64,000 nt of DNA from Synechococcus sp. AG-683-C23 (GTDB lineage: Bacteria; Cyanobacteriota; Cyanobacteriia; PCC-6307; Cyanobiaceae): NCBI GenBank assembly GCA_003208835.1, contig QCVD01000007.1:1-64000 (forward strand), in the 5' to 3' direction. The notes under the pieces were generated by a model. That model saw only the letters and a program-made list of their open reading frames with translations, was not told where the DNA came from and did no database searches. Numbering within the stretch: position 1 is the first letter of the stretch; every line of letters starts with the position of its first letter. The position numbers and the translations under genes were made by a program. Shown piece after piece: positions 55,443-64,000 of this stretch.

Positions 55443-56367
55443 CCATGAGTTCTTGGGCCATCACCAAGGCGCCATGACATGCATCTCCAGATGCGGTAAT
55501 CCATCGGCTTGACGGGAGAACGGTCTTAACGGCTGTCTTCACCAAATGGCTGAAGCCATCGAGATGCTCGAGGGCTCCGCCATGGCCGACCAGATTTGGA
55601 CTCTCGAGCTGCAGTTTCTGAGCCACCGTGGTGAGGGATGTCGCTAAGGCCAGGGCTGATCGCTTAAGGATGCAGCGGGCTTCGTCCATCTCTGCTTCAG
55701 CGGCGGATGCCACGAGAGGGGCCAGTGCTGCAAAACCTGCTGCACCAAAGTTTGGCTGCACCACCTTGGCTTTCACTGCTGCGCTGGTTGTGCAGTCGAG
55801 GGCTGTCCAGATTTGGTTGCGTAGTGGATGGTCTGGTTTTCTGCCATCTGCCATCTGGAGGCTCAGTTGGAGAGCTTGATGGCCAATGTCGAAGGCTGAG
55901 CCAGCCCCATCCAAGAGCCAACCCCATCCTCCGCAGCGATGCTCCAAGCCTTGATCAGTCCGCCCTAGACAGATCATTCCAGTTCCACTGACGAGAACGA
56001 TGCCGGCATGATTTGGAAAAGCTCCGCGAAGCGCCGTGCGTTCATCACCAGTGGCCAGTACGTGAGGCCGTGGCAGGGCCAAGGTTTCGGCGAGTAGATC
56101 AGTGGCCTGCTCTTGGACGATGGATCCCTTCTCGATGCCGCTGGCGCCCACAACAGCACCATCAAGTGTTATCTCAGGGTGGAGGTTCATCGCTTCCGCA
56201 CTGCTACAGCGGATTGCTTCACGGAAACGGTCCACCCCATCCGCTGATGCCAGGTGAGAAACGCCGGGTCCATAACCATCACCGACCAGCTCCCAGTGGC
56301 TTTCATGCCATCGACTGATGCGGCAACGCGTCCCGGTTTGTCCGGCATCAATTCCTGCGAGCAGCAT
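55429..56367 (-). CDS. N-acetylglucosamine kinase-like protein (BadF/BadG ATPase family)
   Basis: 312 residues of the ASKHA fold from the ATG at 56367. The phosphate-1 motif is LLAGIDAGQTGTRCRIS. VLATGDERTALRGAF and IVLVSGTGMICLGR (phosphate-2) follow, with CGGWGWLLDGAGSAFDIG, the typical GlcNAc/GlcN kinase glycine-rich loop, and a late VGHGGALEHLDGF. It probably phosphorylates GlcNAc or GlcN; the sugar cannot be fixed by eye. The ATG overlaps the ictB stop, so it is co-transcribed with ictB. Confidence 0.82.
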   Translation of the reverse strand: MLLAGIDAGQTGTRCRISRWHESHWELVGDGYGPGVSHLASADGVDRFREAIRCSSAEAMNLHPEITLDGAVVGASGIEKGSIVQEQATDLLAETLALPRPHVLATGDERTALRGAFPNHAGIVLVSGTGMICLGRTDQGLEHRCGGWGWLLDGAGSAFDIGHQALQLSLQMADGRKPDHPLRNQIWTALDCTTSAAVKAKVVQPNFGAAGFAALAPLVASAAEAEMDEARCILKRSALALATSLTTVAQKLQLESPNLVGHGGALEHLDGFSHLVKTAVKTVLPSSRWITASGDACHGALVMAQELMVKQH

Positions 56368-57683
56368 TACGCCTCCTTGGACTGGCATGACTGGCTGGAT
56401 AAGGTCGCGAGAGCAAACCAGCCACTGATTTGGACTTCTGGCCGAAAGAAGATCGTGTCGGTAATGCCTTGAACCAGCATTCCACTGATGGCAGCCAGGC
56501 AAGCGATGCCAGCCAAGGCTTCTGGTCGATCCAGGTGAAGGCTTGCCAAACCTTTGCGCACCGCAGCATTGAGCAGCCCAACGCAGGCGATCAGCCCTGG
56601 AATGCCCATTTCCACCAGAATTTCTAGGGGGACGGAATAGGCGCTGAGGGCGTTGAACTTGGGTTGTTGATACAGCGGATAAATACTGTTGAAGGCGGCA
56701 TTTCCAGGACCGATGCCCAGCCAGGGGTGGTCGCGCACAATTTCAGCGGCAGCAAACCAAACATTGATGCGGAAATTGTTGGAACTGTCCCCTCGACCGG
56801 CGACAAGACTGCCGATCCTTGTGCGAATGGGCTCCAATTGCGTGGAGGCCACAACGAGCACAACAACACCGATGAGCAGAACCGCTAACGGGAGTAAACG
56901 CCGCCAGATCAAAGGCCACGATTGGGTGCTGCGTACCAAGAGCAGAAGTACGACAACGGCGAGCCCTGCGATCAGCCCTAACCAGCCTCCACGGCTGTAC
57001 GTGAGCACTGTGGCGACTGTTGTGAGCACCAAGGTGACAGCGGCAAAGAGCCGATAACCAAAGCCTTTCCAGCGCAACAGGGCGATGGCAGCGAATGGCA
57101 GCAAGGGCAGCAAATAGCCGGCTAAAAGGTTTGGGTTACCCAGCGGTCCGTAGATCCGGATGGTGCCGGTACTCATGGAGTTTGGATCAGCCCAACTCGC
57201 CAGCTCTTCGGTGCTGGCATAGAGCTGCCTGAGAGCAAGAACACTGCTCACTAATCCGCCACAGAGCAAGCCAGCGAGAAGCCGGTCCCACCAGTCCTTG
57301 TGATGAATCAAAAGCTTGTGGATTAAGGCATAAACACCGAGGTAGCTCAGCAGTTTCAATAGACCTTTTGTGGCCGCGATCGGCACCGGTGATACCCCTG
57401 TGGCCAGAACGGCAAGTCCCAAAATGATCAGGAGCAACATCGTGATTTTGTCGATGGGAGCGGTCGGAGTGGCGAGGCTCCACAGCAGCCAAAGAAGCCC
57501 GCTGCTCAACAACAAAAGGGCGAGCCCCGAACGCGTTAAAAGGGGAAGACCACCCAGCAGAACAATCAAAAGGCAGCCGGCTATCAGCTCCAATCTGTGC
57601 AAGGTGGAGGGGCTTGCCTTTAGGCGACCCTGCCAGCGCAACAGCATTGGTACCGAACGACTGGACACATCCGTTGCGGGCAT
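56367..57683 (-). CDS. ictB: IctB-like membrane protein (O-antigen ligase family)
   Basis: 438 residues with about ten to twelve hydrophobic helices. The O-antigen ligase-type loop VVASTQLEPIRTRIGSLVAG is followed by NFRINVWFAAAEIVRDHPWL and GIGPGNAAFNSIYP. This is the cyanobacterial IctB family. IctB was named for inorganic carbon accumulation, but its domain is that of Wzy/WaaL ligases, so its true activity is unsettled. The ATG of the kinase overlaps its stop. Confidence 0.9.
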   Translation of the reverse strand: MPATDVSSRSVPMLLRWQGRLKASPSTLHRLELIAGCLLIVLLGGLPLLTRSGLALLLLSSGLLWLLWSLATPTAPIDKITMLLLIILGLAVLATGVSPVPIAATKGLLKLLSYLGVYALIHKLLIHHKDWWDRLLAGLLCGGLVSSVLALRQLYASTEELASWADPNSMSTGTIRIYGPLGNPNLLAGYLLPLLPFAAIALLRWKGFGYRLFAAVTLVLTTVATVLTYSRGGWLGLIAGLAVVVLLLLVRSTQSWPLIWRRLLPLAVLLIGVVVLVVASTQLEPIRTRIGSLVAGRGDSSNNFRINVWFAAAEIVRDHPWLGIGPGNAAFNSIYPLYQQPKFNALSAYSVPLEILVEMGIPGLIACVGLLNAAVRKGLASLHLDRPEALAGIACLAAISGMLVQGITDTIFFRPEVQISGWFALATLSSQSCQSKEA

Positions 57684-57686
57684 CCT

Positions 57687-58466
57687 TCAGGCTTCTGGCG
57701 TTGGAGCATTGCTTGGATTATCGATCTCCTGCCAGCGCTTCTCCAACGCATCGAGTGGAGGTTGATTGGTGTGGTTTCGACGGAAGAGCACGCGATACAC
57801 AGGAAGCTGTTGGTCCATCACATAGCGCTCCCGCTCAGTTGGCACCGATAGGGGATTTGTGCTGCGCCATGGAGTCTCATCAGCTTCAGGACGGTCGAAA
57901 CAATCCGACAGTTCGGTGAGAGCCACCATCGGATCGATGACCTCGCGCACATCACTCTGGATAAAGAAGTCTTTTCCGGGTTGAAGTGCTAAGGCGATCG
58001 CCATGAGTAAGCCGGGTTGCAAGACCCGCCGTTTGCGATGGCGTCTCTTGAACCAAGGGTCCGGAAACTGAATGGATACCCGCTGCAGACGATCCTTTGG
58101 CAGGGTTTCCATCCACTCTTCCAGGCTGATATTGGCGTTGCAGAACAACACCCGCACGTTTCCGTGGGGGCTCTGAAGAGCTTCGCGATCGGCAGGGATC
58201 ACCAAGGGGCGACGAATTTCGACACCGATGTGATTCCAACTCGGATGACGGTCAGCCAAACCGAGGATGCAGCGACCCCGTGCGCACCCGATGTCGAGAT
58301 GGATGGGTTGCTCAGCGTGAGTGAAAAGGTCGTTTGGTGGGGGCAACCGCAAGGGCAGCTGAAAAAAACGACTGAGGGGATTGACGTGCTGTCGCAAGGG
58401 CCTAAGAGTTGCTCGAGCCTGAGATGGGGGCGTAACGGAGGAGTCCCCAGCAGGCGGTGTAGCCAT
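57687..58466 (-). CDS. trmB: tRNA (guanine-N7)-methyltransferase
   Basis: 259 residues that methylate G46 of tRNA. Motifs are [16 protein letters not shown] (SAM site), [19 protein letters not shown] and [20 protein letters not shown], the signature of TrmB, then [11 protein letters not shown]. The start is the ATG at 58466, which lies inside the end of the FIST gene (65-base overlap). No later in-frame ATG precedes the conserved core closely. Confidence 0.93.
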   Translation of the reverse strand: MATPPAGDSSVTPPSQARATLRPLRQHVNPLSRFFQLPLRLPPPNDLFTHAEQPIHLDIGCARGRCILGLADRHPSWNHIGVEIRRPLVIPADREALQSPHGNVRVLFCNANISLEEWMETLPKDRLQRVSIQFPDPWFKRRHRKRRVLQPGLLMAIALALQPGKDFFIQSDVREVIDPMVALTELSDCFDRPEADETPWRSTNPLSVPTERERYVMDQQLPVYRVLFRRNHTNQPPLDALEKRWQEIDNPSNAPTPEA

Positions 58467-59679
58467 GCAAATGGGTTGTTCCTGCAACGGGGCCGATCTC
58501 ACCGTTGCAAAAAGCACCTGCCATCGGTAGGTCCGGCAACACACTGCGGCCAAGATTTACATCACCGTTAGGTGTGCCGAACAGGCCTTGGCCGCGGCCG
58601 AGGCAAGCCATGAGAAGTCCGAACGTGATGGGTTCCTTCACCTCACTCATGTGTTGGCTCAGGAGGGCAAGGGCTTCTTGCCGAGAAGCTTCGGCTTCCC
58701 GCAAATGAAACTGAACGTTCTGGCCAGCACGCACCCGCTCGGCTACAGCTACAGCGCCATTGCTGGGGTCGACACCAATCAGGTTGCGAATCAAAAAAGC
58801 GCTGTCTTTGGCTTGAACTCCCGCTGTTGGCAGTTGGAGGTTGCGGCGCTCAATGCCCAGGAATAGCGAGTGCCGTACCAAGTCTCGTTCCGGTTCGCTC
58901 AAGTCGGCAAGAACCCGTTGCAGACAGGCCACTGGACTCGCCGTCGTGGTGCCGTCGTTGAGCTCGAGCAGAACGTTGCGTTGCACCTGTTCGATGGCGA
59001 AGACCGGCCCAATCGGGCGACATCCTTGGGCAACCACGGTGTCGAAAACCCAGTCGCCGCCGATCGAGCAGACCAACGCCCCCGTGACCACCTTTTGGTC
59101 GACCAGAAGCGAGCCATGGGGGGCGTTGTGGGGTGCTGCGATGCCACCAATTTTTTCCGCGTCTGGGTAGGCGTAGTCCAAGCCACTTATTAGGTCGTTG
59201 ATGCCTCGGCAGGTGGGATCGATCAGGACGATTTGGCTCCGGCTTGCATTGGGATCAATCCCGACCCAGTCCTGCCAGTCGATGGAGGCTCCATCGAGGT
59301 CGGGCAACTTGTCGGTGCTGAGAACACGTGTCTGAATGTCCGCTCCCGGGAGACTCATCAGCGTGACGCTGAGGGCCGGCCCCTGTTCGAGCTCAGAGGC
59401 GTTTCCATCCGCTTTTGTTCCGACCACACCTCCACCTGCGCATCCAAACCAGTGTTTGGCGCTTAGTCCGTTCTGAAGCATCGGCAGCAAACGCGGTAGG
59501 TCGCTGGCATAGCTAGCTGAAACGAACACGAGGGCTAGATCAGCCTCTCCGCGGCGTCCCACCTGGTTCATTACATCACGAACCGCCTCATCGAGGGATG
59601 GGTTGGTTGACAAACCAGTGAGGCATTGGGGCGCTGATGAGGCGCCTTGTAACCAGCTGAAAGGGGAGAACGTCGGCAT
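58402..59679 (-). CDS. FIST-domain protein
   Basis: 425 residues from the ATG at 59679 (MPTFSPFSW). The N-terminal FIST domain (about 25-220) shows [27 protein letters not shown] and [11 protein letters not shown]. The FIST C domain follows, with [30 protein letters not shown] and [14 protein letters not shown] close to the end. FIST domains are thought to sense small ligands such as amino acids and often pair with kinases. None is seen here. Overlaps trmB. Confidence 0.9.
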   Translation of the reverse strand: MPTFSPFSWLQGASSAPQCLTGLSTNPSLDEAVRDVMNQVGRRGEADLALVFVSASYASDLPRLLPMLQNGLSAKHWFGCAGGGVVGTKADGNASELEQGPALSVTLMSLPGADIQTRVLSTDKLPDLDGASIDWQDWVGIDPNASRSQIVLIDPTCRGINDLISGLDYAYPDAEKIGGIAAPHNAPHGSLLVDQKVVTGALVCSIGGDWVFDTVVAQGCRPIGPVFAIEQVQRNVLLELNDGTTTASPVACLQRVLADLSEPERDLVRHSLFLGIERRNLQLPTAGVQAKDSAFLIRNLIGVDPSNGAVAVAERVRAGQNVQFHLREAEASRQEALALLSQHMSEVKEPITFGLLMACLGRGQGLFGTPNGDVNLGRSVLPDLPMAGAFCNGEIGPVAGTTHLHGYTACWGLLRYAPISGSSNS

Positions 59680-59756
59680 GGTTTGGACCTTATCAATCCT
59701 GCAGGGCTGCAGGGCTGCCGGGTGCGTCGATAATGGCGCCAACTTGAACCCCATTT

Positions 59757-60368
59757 GTGAACGAGCTGTCTTACCGCGCACTGGTGTGGCTGACGTACCG
59801 GCTGGCCGCCACGTTTGCGGTGGGTCTACCTCTCGTTTTGTTGATTTGGTCTGCATGGCGGCGTGACGCCATGGTTTTGCGTCTTCTTGGGCTGTATTGG
59901 AAAGTGGCCAGCCTGATGGGAATCAGTGTGTTGCTGCTGGTGGACGAACGGCCGCTCGGATACCTCACAGCTGTTGTTGCGCCGGTGCTGATGGTGGTGA
60001 GTGTGTGGTTCTGGGTGGATCTCAATGAAGAGCTTGCTGATCAGCCGGCTTGGAAAGCCCTACCCCTCACTGTTCGTTTGTGGCGCTGGGCTTTGAGTGG
60101 GTTTGGTGTCATCAGCTTGGCGATGACCACCACTGGCCTCAGCTGTCTTCAAGGGGGCCAAACAGCAAGCTGTTTGGCATGGCTAGAGGCACCTCAGGGT
60201 TTGCATGGTCTTGCGGCCACGGTGTTTGATTTTATTTTTGGCGGGCAGTGGACTGAAGCATTTGCCGCCTTTGTGGGCTATGTGGCTTTGGTGGCTTACT
60301 TGGCTGGCTTGCTGCAGTGGCTCTTGATTCGGTTACCGCGTTATGGGCGCGTTGCAGGGGATTTTTAA
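59757..60368 (+). CDS. DUF3177 membrane protein
   Basis: 203 residues with about five hydrophobic helices. The start reads YRALVWLTYRLAATFAVGLP, then LLGLYWKVASLMGISVLLL, DLNEELADQPAWKALPLTVR in a loop, and LSCLQGGQTASCLAWLEAPQ with two cysteines. This is the DUF3177 pattern found in cyanobacteria. Function unknown. Stop overlaps the next start (TAATG). Confidence 0.87.
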   Translation: MNELSYRALVWLTYRLAATFAVGLPLVLLIWSAWRRDAMVLRLLGLYWKVASLMGISVLLLVDERPLGYLTAVVAPVLMVVSVWFWVDLNEELADQPAWKALPLTVRLWRWALSGFGVISLAMTTTGLSCLQGGQTASCLAWLEAPQGLHGLAATVFDFIFGGQWTEAFAAFVGYVALVAYLAGLLQWLLIRLPRYGRVAGDF

Positions 60369-60661
60369 TGACGGATATCGAGTTGGTTGATCATCTAGAA
60401 GAGCGCAGCCGGAACCATGCCGATCGGGTGTTGCGACTGTTGGGTGTCGTGGGAGTGGAGCCATTTGAACTGCTGATTTACCGTGGTTTTAGTAGTAGTA
60501 CAACCCATCCAACACGATTTGACCCCGATGCTTCGGTGCTTCCGGATGGCACGGTTCTTCGTTGTGCAGAGCTGCTGCTGGGACCTTTAACCCCTGGCGA
60601 TGAGAGCGTCTTGGCAGGACCGATGCCTCCAGCTGACTTACTGGCTCAGGCCGATTGGTGA
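60368..60661 (+). CDS. Small conserved cyanobacterial protein
   Basis: 97 residues: [18 protein letters not shown], then [36 protein letters not shown] and a hydrophilic end. Gene order after DUF3177, with an overlapping stop/start, is typical of marine Synechococcus. No function is known to me. The last 16 bases overlap ileS on the other strand. Confidence 0.78.
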   Translation: MTDIELVDHLEERSRNHADRVLRLLGVVGVEPFELLIYRGFSSSTTHPTRFDPDASVLPDGTVLRCAELLLGPLTPGDESVLAGPMPPADLLAQADW

Positions 60662-63567
60662 GTCCTTCTCTCCAGAACTTCGAGGCAACGCCCACACAGA
60701 TTGGGATGATCATCGTGCCGACCGACGTCCCCTTCGTAGTGCCAGCAGCGACCGCATTTGCTGCCACGGGCATGGGCCACCTCGATCAAAACCTGCTCAT
60801 CGTTTTGGCTGGCCAAAAGTTCTGCCCATGGCTCGCCCCCGATTTGGAGTTGGGAGACAAGGAGCCAATCCCTTAGGCCATCAACCTCGGGATCACCATG
60901 CTCATTGAGCCATTGCAGAGCGGTTTGGAGTTCAGGACTGCGAGCTTCTAACCGCACGGCTGCTTCAAGGGAGGCGCCGAGTTCCTGTTGGTTTCGGCAG
61001 TCCTCCAGCACTTTGTTGACCGCTGTTCGAAGCTTTCGCAGCTGTTGGACTGGAGTGGTTAAACCGAGATCTCGCCACTCGGCAGGAACACTTGGCCAGC
61101 CGTTTTGGAAAATGGATGTTTGTTCAACGGGATAGGGAAGATTTTGCCAAATGTCTTCCGCCATGTGGCAAAGGACGGGAGCGATTAGGCCAGCCAGGCG
61201 CTCAATAATTAAGGACATGACTGTTTGACAGCATCGGCGACGCCGGTCGGCAGGAGCGCTTACATAGAGCCGGTCTTTTACGATATCGAGATAAAAATTG
61301 GATAGATCGGAAACGCAGTAGTTCTGCAGAAGCTGAAAGAAGCGATAAAACTCATAATTTTCAAATGCTGCATTGATATCGTCCATGACTTCGGCAGAGC
61401 GTTGCAGCATCCAGCGATCGAGTAAGGGCAGCTCACTCACCGGAATAGCGTCACGGCTGGGATCGAAATCGTGCAAGTTGCCGAGTAAGTAGCGGCTGGT
61501 ATTACGGACTTTCCGGTAAACGTCAGCCAGTTGTCGCAGGATTCCTGCTCCGATGGGTACGTCGGCTGAATAATCCACTGAACTCACCCAAAGCCGCAAA
61601 ACATCGGCGCCAAAGGGAGGGTCTTGTTTTTGATTTTTACCCCCAGCAATAATCACCATCGGATCCACCACATTGCCTAATGATTTGCTCATTTTTCGAC
61701 CTTTCTCATCCAGAGCAAAGCCATGGGTGAGAACACGTTTGTAGGGAGCATGGCCATTGACGGCCACTGAGGTGAGTAACGAGCTTTGGAACCAGCCACG
61801 GTGCTGGTCGGATCCTTCCAAATAAAGATCTGCTGGGTAGCTGAGATCGTCGCGCTGGCTTGCAACTGCGGCCCAACTGGAGCCTGAATCGAACCACACA
61901 TCCATCGTGTCTGTCCCTTTGCGCCATTGGTTGGCTGCGCTGGCGTAGGCCGCTGGTAGGAGCTCGGTTTCGTCTTTTTCCCACCAAACATCAGCGCCAT
62001 GTTCAGCAATTAGGGCCTGGATGTGCTCCAGGGTGTCGGCATTGAGTAACACCTCGCCATTGCTGCGGTTGTAAAAAACCGGAATCGGTACGCCCCAGGT
62101 GCGCTGGCGGGAGATGCACCAGTCACCGCGCTCTTTCACCATTGATTCGATCCGGTTCCGACCCGATGTTGGAGTCCAATTCACCTTGTCGATGGCGGCG
62201 AGCGCTTGGTCACGGAAACCATCGACGGAGGCAAACCACTGTTCGGTGGCGCGAAAGATCGTTGGTTTTTTGGTTCGCCAGTCGTAGGGGTAGCGATGGC
62301 CGTACGGCTCATGCTTGAGCAGGGCATCAGCCTGTTCGAGGGCTTTGATGATGGCTGTATTGGCATCCTTCAATACGTTGAGACCGGCAAAGGGCCCGGC
62401 TTCGTCGGTGAGGGTGCCCGCTTCGTCGACAGGACAAAGCACGGGTAAGCCGTTTTTCTGGCCCGTATGGAAATCATCGACCCCATGGCCCGGTGCTGTG
62501 TGAACGAGGCCTGTTCCCGATTCAGTGGTGATGTATTCGCCGCCAATTACCACTGGGCTTGTCCGGTCCAGGAGGGGGTGGCGGTAGATCAGGCCGGCCA
62601 AGAGCGAGCCTTTGATCGTGGCTTTTAGTTTTAAGGGAAGGTCGAGGGTTGTGCTCAGGGATTCGATAAGGTCATTCGCCACGAGCAGCAGACGACCCTT
62701 TCCGTCATCGGCGAGGGCATAGTCGAGTCGCTCATTGACGGACACCGCCAGGTTGGCGGGGAGGGTCCAAGGGGTTGTGGTCCAGATCGCGACTTGTACC
62801 GCCTTGCCGAGATCCTCCCTTTCACTGGGTAAGAAGATGCCTTCTGTTTGCAAGCAATCGCGCAGTGCCCCGGGAAGCTCCACCACGGGGAAGGCTGCGT
62901 AGACACTTGGACTGACATGGCCATCGGGATACTCCAGTTCCGCCTCGGCGAGGGCGGTGCGCGAGCTGGGGCTCCAGTGCACTGGTTTTAAACCGCGATA
63001 AATGTGGCCTTTCAGCACCATGTCGCCGAAGACTCCAATCTGAGCTGCTTCGTATTCCTTTTGCAGGCTGAGGTAGGGCTGATCCCAGTCAGCCCAGATA
63101 CCCCAGCGCTGGAAGCCTTTCATTTGGCCGTCCACCTGCTTTCGGGCATAGGCAGCAGCCTTCTTGCGCAACTTGATTGGAGTCAGTGCCTGGCGCTGCT
63201 CCTGATCCATCGACTGGAGAACTTTGAGTTCGATGGGCAAGCCATGGCAGTCCCATCCCGGTACAAACCGAACGCGGCGTCCCTTCAAGATTTGGTACTT
63301 ATTCACCATGTCTTTGAGCACCTTGTTGAGCGCATGGCCCATGTGCAAGGCGCCATTGGCGTAGGGCGGCCCGTCGTGGAGGGTGAAGGTCGGTCCTTTG
63401 TTGGTTAAGCCAAGCTTGAAATCAATACCGTGATTCGCCCAAAAGCTTTGGAGTTCTGGCTCCCGGGTTACGGCATTGGCACGCATCCCAAAGCTGGTTT
63501 GCAGCAAGTTGAGAGTGTTTTTGTAAGAGGGACGTTCCTCAGCGGCACCGCGTGTTTCCTTACTCAC
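60646..63567 (-). CDS. ileS: Isoleucyl-tRNA synthetase
   Basis: 973-residue class I synthetase. Signatures are [19 protein letters not shown] (HIGH motif as HMGH), [52 protein letters not shown] and the C-terminal zinc motifs CGRCWHY and CGRCLEVLE. The editing domain (about 200-410) is present, with [12 protein letters not shown]. Full length and intact. Confidence 0.98.
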   Translation of the reverse strand: MSKETRGAAEERPSYKNTLNLLQTSFGMRANAVTREPELQSFWANHGIDFKLGLTNKGPTFTLHDGPPYANGALHMGHALNKVLKDMVNKYQILKGRRVRFVPGWDCHGLPIELKVLQSMDQEQRQALTPIKLRKKAAAYARKQVDGQMKGFQRWGIWADWDQPYLSLQKEYEAAQIGVFGDMVLKGHIYRGLKPVHWSPSSRTALAEAELEYPDGHVSPSVYAAFPVVELPGALRDCLQTEGIFLPSEREDLGKAVQVAIWTTTPWTLPANLAVSVNERLDYALADDGKGRLLLVANDLIESLSTTLDLPLKLKATIKGSLLAGLIYRHPLLDRTSPVVIGGEYITTESGTGLVHTAPGHGVDDFHTGQKNGLPVLCPVDEAGTLTDEAGPFAGLNVLKDANTAIIKALEQADALLKHEPYGHRYPYDWRTKKPTIFRATEQWFASVDGFRDQALAAIDKVNWTPTSGRNRIESMVKERGDWCISRQRTWGVPIPVFYNRSNGEVLLNADTLEHIQALIAEHGADVWWEKDETELLPAAYASAANQWRKGTDTMDVWFDSGSSWAAVASQRDDLSYPADLYLEGSDQHRGWFQSSLLTSVAVNGHAPYKRVLTHGFALDEKGRKMSKSLGNVVDPMVIIAGGKNQKQDPPFGADVLRLWVSSVDYSADVPIGAGILRQLADVYRKVRNTSRYLLGNLHDFDPSRDAIPVSELPLLDRWMLQRSAEVMDDINAAFENYEFYRFFQLLQNYCVSDLSNFYLDIVKDRLYVSAPADRRRRCCQTVMSLIIERLAGLIAPVLCHMAEDIWQNLPYPVEQTSIFQNGWPSVPAEWRDLGLTTPVQQLRKLRTAVNKVLEDCRNQQELGASLEAAVRLEARSPELQTALQWLNEHGDPEVDGLRDWLLVSQLQIGGEPWAELLASQNDEQVLIEVAHARGSKCGRCWHYEGDVGRHDDHPNLCGRCLEVLERRTHQSA

Positions 63568-63591
63568 AGGCTCTCTGGTCTGATTGGGGAA

Positions 63592-63978
63592 TTATCGGGC
63601 TTCGCCTTCACTCTCCGGTGCGCTTGTGGCCGGTGTGGTTTCAGGAGTTGATTCGGGTTGGGCTTCAGTGGACGTGCTGAGTTCAGTCTCGGCTTCAGCA
63701 GTGTTGGAGGGTTCAGGCTCGGGACGAACCCACTTTTTTGAGGTGACGCCTGATTTTCCTGCTGGTTTGAGTTGTTTGACGATTCCTGTGAGGCCTTCCC
63801 CCAGGCTTGCCACAGCGGAGCCAAGTTGCTGCAGGTTGTTGAGCCAGTGGTCTGGCGATCCAAGTTTTTTTTGTTCTTCTTCACTCAATGCGCGCCACCT
63901 GGCTTGGCCTACTTCGGCACTGAGGCGGCTGATCAAGAGGCTCCCGCAAAGCACGGCCAGCATGGGGGCTCCCCGCAT
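63592..63978 (-). CDS. Membrane-anchored Pro/Glu-rich protein, possibly continuing past the window
   Basis: 128 residues from the ATG at 63978. A hydrophobic N-terminus (MLAVLCGSLLISRL) is followed by LSEEEQKKLGSPDHWLNNLQ, a helix (LGSAVASLGEGLTGIVKQL) and a disordered Pro/Glu/Ser/Thr tail. The frame stays open upstream to the window edge (LVTSSDR before the ATG), so the true start may lie outside. Family unknown; conserved small proteins like this are common in marine Synechococcus. Confidence 0.6.
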   Translation of the reverse strand: MRGAPMLAVLCGSLLISRLSAEVGQARWRALSEEEQKKLGSPDHWLNNLQQLGSAVASLGEGLTGIVKQLKPAGKSGVTSKKWVRPEPEPSNTAEAETELSTSTEAQPESTPETTPATSAPESEGEAR

Positions 63979-64000
63979 CCGGTCGCTGCTGGTGACCAGC

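Overview
The window comes from a unicellular marine picocyanobacterium, most likely a marine Synechococcus (sub-cluster 5.1). The evidence is photosystem II genes (psbI, psbN, psbH), ndhH, a chlorophyll methyltransferase, phylloquinone (men) genes, ntcA, and many small conserved cyanobacterial families (DUF2752, DUF3084, DUF3146, DUF3177, DUF3181, DUF3352, DUF3769). Most of the window is dense, moderately GC-rich core genome with 1-4 base start/stop overlaps. No insertion sequence, integrase, CRISPR array or phage gene was seen. No gene-free stretch exceeds 300 bases; the longest is about 230 bases and AT-rich (20142-20370).

Layout. 1-5.7 kb: end of a glutaredoxin gene, gshB, then menF (minus) and menA-menC-menE (plus) for phylloquinone. 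5.8-12 kb: one giant, visibly AT-richer gene for a 2069-residue repeat protein that looks like a surface or secreted protein. It sits between menE and the DHNA-CoA thioesterase gene. 12-17.8 kb: a membrane-protein gene broken by an in-frame TGA, a DUF2752 gene, ndhH, rsmH, a related membrane protein and a cysteine desulfurase. 17.9-25.6 kb: a LuxR-type response regulator, an RluA-like protein, chlM, a nagA-like gene, purE, an AI-2E-type permease, cysC and a SUI1 protein. 25.7-31.2 kb: trpB, hrcA, a rhodanese, a DUF3352 protein, small conserved proteins and tRNA-Arg(ACG) with a terminator. 31.2-37.6 kb: glyA, a GT4-type sugar-phosphate transferase, cinA, leuC-leuD and a pentapeptide protein. 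37.6-45.3 kb: a large DUF3769/LptD-like protein, psbI, a GH38 alpha-mannosidase, psbN, psbH, tatA, pth and DUF3146. 45.3-51.2 kb: a YqgF-like protein, DUF3084, ntcA, rph, a BtuR-like protein, dcd, thyX and a TxlA-like thioredoxin. 51.2-64 kb: a lytic transglycosylase, glmM, a GlcNAc-kinase-like gene, ictB, trmB, a FIST protein, DUF3177, a small protein, ileS and an edge gene.

How the genes work together. menF, menC, menE, menI and menA cover most steps from chorismate to the prenylated precursor of phylloquinone, the photosystem I quinone; menD, menH and menB are not here. leuC and leuD form isopropylmalate isomerase. slt, the GlcNAc-kinase-like gene, the nagA-like gene and glmM could form a wall-sugar recycling route (inference). 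ntcA carries a textbook NtcA-type promoter and is probably autoregulated.

The most unusual item is the giant gene. It encodes eleven Trp-rich units of about 133-154 residues, each closing on an acidic Ca-loop-like motif. These are followed by a choice-of-anchor-U-like domain, a (Ser-Pro)13 linker encoded by a 12-base tandem repeat, and exactly 22 copies of an 8-residue repeat. Other points are the in-frame TGA at 12676, a cysteine desulfurase with no ATG, GTG or TTG at its conserved N-terminus, a pseudouridine-synthase-like protein with Gly at the expected catalytic Asp, and a BtuR-like protein without a recognisable P-loop.
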